Source: Edaphosphingomonas laterariae (GTDB lineage: Bacteria > Pseudomonadota > Alphaproteobacteria > Sphingomonadales > Sphingomonadaceae). From it: a DNA stretch of 64,000 nt. The notes beneath the pieces are model-generated. The model was not told the origin of the DNA. It searched no databases and was given only the letters and a program-made list of their open reading frames with translations. Shown one piece after another: positions 62,886 to 64,000 of this stretch. Position numbers and translations under genes: made by a program. The stretch lies in NCBI RefSeq assembly GCF_900188165.1, contig NZ_FZOS01000017.1, forward strand, positions 20,319 through 84,318, written 5' to 3'. The first letter of the stretch is position 1. The number at the start of each line of letters is the position of its first letter.

Positions 62886-63906
62886 ATGAAAACGATCGTC
62901 GACCCCCGCAACTCGCTCGCCGCCGGGCTGGCGGCGCTGCGTGAACGCCATGGCGTGCCCACGGGCTTCCCGCCCGAAGTGCTGGCCGCCGCCGACGCGG
63001 CCGCGCAACGAAAGCCCACCGCGCATGTCGATCGCACCGATCGGCCCTTCGTGACGCTCGACCCCGCCACGTCGACCGATCTCGATCAGGCCTTCACCAT
63101 CGCGCGCAGCGGCGCCGATCTGCTGCTGCATTATGCGATCGCCGACGTCGCCTGGTTCGTCGATGATGGCGGCCCGATCGACACGGAAGCCTGGCGCCGT
63201 GGCGCAACCCTCTACCTCCCCGACGGCAAGGCCAACCTCTATCCACCGGTGCTGAGCGAGGGCGCGGCCAGCCTGCTCGCCGGCGGCGACCGGCCAGCGG
63301 TGATCTTCACCACCCGCTTGGGCCCCGATGGCACGGCCCGGATCGACGGCATCGAGCGTGCGGTGATCCGCAGCCGCGCCAAGCTCGCTTATGACAATGT
63401 GCGACCGGACGACCTACCCGCCGACTTCACCGAATTCGCGCGCCGCGTGCAGGCCGCCGAAGCGCGGCGTGGCGCGGCGCGCGTCGATCCGCCGGAACAG
63501 GAGGTCGAACTGGCGGACGATGACGGCTTCCAGCTCTATTTCCGTCCCCGGCTTCAATCGGAGGATCAGAACGCGGCGCTGTCGCTGGCGACCAATCTGG
63601 CCGTCGCCGATCTGCTGCTGGCCCATCAGGTCGGCCTGTTCCGCGTCATGCCGCCGCCCGACGACCGCGCCATCGCGCGGCTGCGCCAGACGGCCGCCGC
63701 GCTGGGGCTCGCATGGCCGGCGATGGCGACGCTCACCCAGTTCGAACGGACGCTCGATCCCGCCGATCCCCGGCACGCCGCGTTCATGCTGGCGATCCGG
63801 CGCGCGGGCGCGGGTGCGTCCTATGCCCCCTATGAAGCGGGCGTCGTGCCCTGGCACGCCGCTGTCGCCGCCACTTATGCCCATGCCACCGCGCCGCTGC
63901 GCCGGC
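62886..63906 (+). pseudogene. RNB-domain ribonuclease cut by an IS element
   Basis: Exoribonuclease of the RNase II/R catalytic class. CAAGG lies five bases before the ATG. The RNB domain is clear: VTLDPATSTDLDQAFTIARS with the metal-binding Asp residues, HYAIADVAWFVDDGGPID, and ATLYLPDGKANLYPPVL. The frame is family-like up to ATYAHATAPLRRL and then runs into IS21-like terminal sequence, ending at an IS-encoded stop at 63986. About 340 of an expected 450 or so residues remain. It lacks the C-terminal part of the active site and S1-type end, so it is probably inactive. Confidence 0.82.
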
Positions 63907-64000
63907 TGTCAACGGCGGAGCAAAAGTCGGCCATTCGGCGGCGTAAAACCAGGCCACGGTGTTACATGCCGGGGGGAGTGGCGTGAGGGCGTAGCCCGAA
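63907..64000. mobile_element. IS21-like element, terminal end (continues past window)
   Basis: The sequence switches at TGTCAACGG (63907) inside the RNB gene. Two 23-bp imperfect repeats follow: GGCGGAGCAAAAGTCGGCCA (63914-63933) and GGCGGCGTAAAACCAGGCCA (63937-63956). IS21-family ends start with TG and carry such tandem transposase-binding repeats. The transposase genes must lie right of the window. The family call is from terminal pattern only. Confidence 0.7.
63914..63959. repeat. Tandem 23-bp terminal repeats of the IS
   Basis: Two units at 63914-63936 and 63937-63959 share GGCGG, AAAA and GGCCA blocks in phase. They are the expected transposase-binding repeats of IS21-like ends. Confidence 0.7.

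Noticed and set aside
62886..63986. Complete RNB-type ribonuclease gene ending at 63986
   Set aside because: The last 26 residues are encoded by the IS end and match no ribonuclease, so it is treated as a truncated gene.

Overview
The window is GC-rich, very densely coded DNA from an alphaproteobacterium, most likely a member of the Sphingomonadaceae. That placement is an inference. It rests on GC-rich codon use, gene content (ligase-associated helicase, sigma-54 next to lptB, DUF2585, EI24, small invasion-associated-like and beta-barrel proteins, a Rieske/amidohydrolase catabolic pair) and frequent 1 to 4 base stop/start overlaps. I found no rRNA, tRNA or CRISPR. Apart from an IS end at the right edge, the gene content is chromosomal.

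Layout. 1-8 kb: partial ligase-associated DEXH helicase, a 58-aa HTH protein, Dps, DNA polymerase I, a secreted protein divergent from a membrane-anchored LytTR regulator, and an atypical 109-aa ORF flanked by 11-bp inverted repeats. 8-17 kb: a 36-aa membrane protein behind an FNR-type box, adenosine kinase, an EI24 protein plus lipoprotein, QueG, a NatAB-like ABC exporter, a Tat-type MsrB, a PEP-mutase-family enzyme and a LytS/LytTR two-component pair. 17-24 kb: signalling. A REC-GGDEF-EAL protein is joined to a CHASE4 histidine kinase. Next come a membrane protein fused to a SET methyltransferase domain, and a globin/DUF1971 pair divergent from a membrane protein across an NsrR-like dyad. 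24-34 kb: gyrB, two TonB-C-like secreted proteins, recF, a diguanylate cyclase, rpoN, lptB, rlmN, an IalB-like protein and a frameshifted histidine phosphatase. 34-48 kb: two tandem small beta-barrel proteins, dnaN, PilZ, DUF2585, gmk, cupin, TauE/SafE, pirin, a HemX-like protein, hemD, hemC, tsaD, gpsA and a flippase.

The most distinctive region is 48.9-59.7 kb. It is a three-gene, minus-strand, translationally coupled operon. It encodes an outer-membrane TpsB transporter (587 aa), a 1983-aa filamentous TpsA exoprotein with glycine-rich repeats, and a 1020-aa exported protein ending in a CHAT (caspase-like) domain with an intact His/Cys dyad. This looks like two-partner secretion with a dedicated periplasmic or surface protease-like partner, and it is my candidate for an undescribed system.

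To its right (59.9-62.8 kb) lies a small catabolic cluster: Rieske oxygenase, ACMSD-type amidohydrolase and TetR regulator, with a clear palindromic operator. The window ends in an RNB-domain ribonuclease gene cut by an IS21-like element at 63907.

Three kinds of cross-talk stand out. Second-messenger signalling is represented by GGDEF, EAL and PilZ proteins. Oxygen or nitric-oxide sensing is suggested by the FNR-like and NsrR-like boxes. Envelope biology is represented by lptB, the flippase, the barrel proteins, the TonB-like proteins and the TPS system.
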